Assembly: GCA_017429695.1 (NCBI GenBank)
Contig: JAFROK010000054.1
Span: 1 to 64,000 of the forward strand
Reading direction: 5' to 3'
From: Clostridia bacterium
GTDB lineage: Bacteria; Bacillota; Clostridia; Christensenellales; Aristaeellaceae
DNA length: 64,000 nt
The notes beneath the pieces are model-generated. The model did not search any database and was not told where the DNA came from. It was given only the letters and a program-made list of their open reading frames with translations. Below are positions 62,107 to 64,000 of this stretch, one piece after another (within the stretch, counting starts at the first letter, position 1; each line of letters starts with the position of its first letter). Both the position numbers and the translations under genes were made by a program.

Positions 62107-63570
62107 ATGTCCTGTACAACAGTACTGGTCGGCCGGAAGGCCAGCCATGACGGATCCACGATGATCGCCCGGACGGATGACGGGCATTTTGATGAGAAAA
62201 AACTGATTGTGGTCAATCCCAAGGATCAGCCGAAAAAGTATAAGAGCGTGATTTCCCACTTGGAAATCGAACTGCCGGACAATCCCATGCGGTATACTTC
62301 CTGCCCAAGCGTGGATCCGCAGAACGGCATCTGGGCCGCAACGGGCATCAATGAAGCGAATGTGGGCATGACGGCCACGGAGACGATCACATCCAACCCG
62401 CGGGTGCTTGCCGCTGATCCGCTCGTGGAATACAAAAAGGCGAAAACCCGGCGGGAAAAAGATGTGCCCGGCGGCATCGGCGAGGAAGATATCGTGGTGC
62501 TCGTGCTGCCGTATATCCGTACGGCCCGTGAGGGTGTACTGCGCCTGGCGTCGCTGCTGGAAAAATACGGCACCTATGAGTCCAACGGGATTGCGTTCAA
62601 TGACGATCAGGAAGTCTGGTGGCTGGAGACCATCGGCGGGCATCACTGGATGGCCCGGAAGGTGCCGGAGGATGCTGTGGTCATTGCGCCGAACCAGTTC
62701 GGCATGGACGGATTCGACCTGAAGGACGCCTTCGGTAAAAAGGCGGCAAACCTGTGCTCAGCCGATTTGAAGGAATTTATCGCGGAGAACCACCTGGACC
62801 TCAACCAGGACGGAAAATTCAATCCCCGGGATATCTTCGGCAGCCGCCGGGATATGGATCATGTATACAATACGCCCCGGGCCTGGTTCATGGGGCGGTA
62901 CCTGACGCCGGAATCCCACCGCTGGGAGGGGGAGAATGCCGAGTTCACCCCGGAAAGCGACAATATTCCCTGGTGCCTGAAGCCGGACCGGAAGGTGACG
63001 GCGGAGGATGTGAAGTACCTGCTGTCCGGGCATTACCAGGGGACACCGTACAATCCCTATACCAGCCAGAATACCGGCAGGCGCGGCATGTACCGCTCCA
63101 TCGGCATTAACCGGACGGGTGTAACGTCCATCTGCCAGATCCGGTCCTATGCGCCGGAAGCCATCCGGGGCGTTGAATGGATCTGCTTCGGATCCACCAC
63201 ATTCAGCGCCATACTGCCGGTGTATACCAATGTGAACCGGATGCCGGATTACCTGGCGAAGGTGACAATGGACGCTTCCACGGAAAACTTCTACTGGGGA
63301 AGCCGGCTGATCGGCGCCATGGCGGATCCGCATTTTGCCGCCACCGCCCAGCAGATCGAACGGTATCAGCTGGCTGTGGAAACCAAAGGCCGGCAGCTGA
63401 TCCGGGAGTATGACGCAAAGATTGCCGAAAGCGGAAACGCGGCCCTGGCGGAAGAGGCCAACCGGAAACTGAGCGATATGGCGAAAGAGGAAACGACCGC
63501 TGCGCTGAACAAGGTGCTCCGCACCGCCAGCGAGCGCATGAAGAACGGATATAACCTGGCGGATAACTGA
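62107..63570 (+). CDS. C69-family dipeptidase (N-terminal nucleophile hydrolase)
   Basis: 487 residues. The N-terminus MSCTTVLVGRKASHDGSTMI has the family's Cys near residue 3, which becomes the N-terminal nucleophile after processing. RTDDGHFDEKKL and the central NPRVLAADPLVEYKKAK are as in PepD/dipeptidase A proteins. No signal peptide is seen, so it is cytosolic. The ATG at 62107 follows GGAGG; an upstream in-frame ATG would bury the cysteine. It could act with the oligopeptide transporter next door. Confidence 0.85.
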   Translation: MSCTTVLVGRKASHDGSTMIARTDDGHFDEKKLIVVNPKDQPKKYKSVISHLEIELPDNPMRYTSCPSVDPQNGIWAATGINEANVGMTATETITSNPRVLAADPLVEYKKAKTRREKDVPGGIGEEDIVVLVLPYIRTAREGVLRLASLLEKYGTYESNGIAFNDDQEVWWLETIGGHHWMARKVPEDAVVIAPNQFGMDGFDLKDAFGKKAANLCSADLKEFIAENHLDLNQDGKFNPRDIFGSRRDMDHVYNTPRAWFMGRYLTPESHRWEGENAEFTPESDNIPWCLKPDRKVTAEDVKYLLSGHYQGTPYNPYTSQNTGRRGMYRSIGINRTGVTSICQIRSYAPEAIRGVEWICFGSTTFSAILPVYTNVNRMPDYLAKVTMDASTENFYWGSRLIGAMADPHFAATAQQIERYQLAVETKGRQLIREYDAKIAESGNAALAEEANRKLSDMAKEETTAALNKVLRTASERMKNGYNLADN

Positions 63571-63601
63571 CCGGGAAATATTCAGCTGAATATACAAAGA
63601 A

Positions 63602-63632
63602 AGCAGCATCCGTGCATTTTCCGGATGCTGCT
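63602..63632. terminator. Terminator between the dipeptidase and the Opp ATPase gene
   Basis: AGCAGCATCCG (63602-63612) and CGGATGCTGCT (63622-63632); on the minus strand it is followed by TTCTTTG, on the plus by TATG. Convergent genes. Confidence 0.7.
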
Positions 63633-63648
63633 TATGTTATTGCTCAGA

Positions 63649-64000
63649 TTACAGGCCGAGTTCCTTACGGTAGCCGTCCAGTTCGGGTTCGTTTCCGTAG
63701 ACGAAATGATCGGGAAGGATCTCACACCAGATGGGCTGATCGTTTTCGTAATGATGGACGGTCGGATCATAGACCAGCAGTTTTTTGTTCCGCTCGATAT
63801 ACGGATTGGGGTTCGGCACGGCGGAAAGCAGGGCCCGGGTATACGGATGCAGCGGATGGAGGAAGAGTTCTTCAGCTTCCGCGAGCTCCACAATCCGGCC
63901 CTTATGGATAACGGCGATCCGGTCGGAAATGAAGCGGACAACGCTCAGGTCGTGGGCGATGAACATATAGGTGAGGCCGCGGCTCTTTTTCAGTTCATTC
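63649..64000 (-). CDS. Oligopeptide ABC transporter ATPase (OppF/DppF-like), C-terminal part
   Basis: The last 117 residues are inside the window; the gene starts beyond the right edge. [20 protein letters not shown] is the switch-histidine region after Walker [20 protein letters not shown] is the oligo_HPY block found at the end of Opp/Dpp ATPases. The end [17 protein letters not shown] carries no other domain. It powers peptide uptake. Confidence 0.9.
   Translation of the reverse strand, partial: NELKKSRGLTYMFIAHDLSVVRFISDRIAVIHKGRIVELAEAEELFLHPLHPYTRALLSAVPNPNPYIERNKKLLVYDPTVHHYENDQPIWCEILPDHFVYGNEPELDGYRKELGL

Overview
The window looks like a moderately GC-rich Gram-positive chromosome of the Clostridia type (Bacillota), most likely from a gut or rumen polysaccharide degrader. 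The signs are SepF and DivIVA, a PurR-type repressor, a CtsR-type heat-shock box, strong AGGAGG ribosome binding sites, consensus sigma-A promoters, an S-box riboswitch, and secreted GH13 and GH53 glycosidases. I cannot name the species from sequence alone. No rRNA, tRNA or CRISPR array was found.

Region 1 (1-6,600) is the only clearly accessory part. It opens with the first codons of a UvrA-like gene on the minus strand, followed by about 840 bp of AT-rich, repeat-rich DNA with an orphan terminator and a long hairpin. A 5'-truncated flavodoxin-type reductase and an AraC regulator come next. Then there is a small prophage or satellite remnant: an ArpU-like and an XRE regulator on the minus strand, a divergent promoter with paired operators, both terminase subunits, and one unknown gene. 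No portal, capsid or tail gene follows.

Region 2 (6,600-31,700) is core housekeeping. It holds recD2, a secreted peptidoglycan-binding protein with a long TP-rich linker, an HPr-like protein without its active histidine, purR, an envelope and division cluster (HlyD-like, yggS, sepF, divIVA), an E2-like acyltransferase, a radical SAM activase, a membrane-anchored beta-propeller, glpK, pgsA, an RNase PH-RdgB fusion, a HerA-like ATPase that appears split by a single in-frame TGA, mscL with a zinc ribbon, SAM riboswitch-metK, ppk1, a ROK kinase and pduL.

Region 3 (31,800-49,600) starts with the classic rpmH-rnpA-yidD-yidC-jag block, here without dnaA. It continues with serS, aconitase, a membrane protein, rsuA, an RsmC-like methyltransferase, clpB under a CtsR-like box, a class A penicillin-binding protein, nfo, an L,D-transpeptidase and a CvpA-like protein.

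Region 4 (49,600-63,600) is a carbohydrate locus. A secreted alpha-amylase and an operon carrying an endo-galactanase are divergent from overlapping promoters. An oligosaccharide ABC importer follows: binding protein, MalF, MalG and a MalK-type ATPase. This importer is the most unusual part of the window. The binding protein carries a C-terminal module resembling starch-binding domains. MalF starts with a Wzz-like two-helix extracytoplasmic domain. MalG starts with about 500 residues of membrane-anchored, mostly helical extracytoplasmic domain. The operon is punctuated by hairpins that could set unequal expression of its genes. A C69 dipeptidase and the 3' end of an oligopeptide ABC ATPase close the window.
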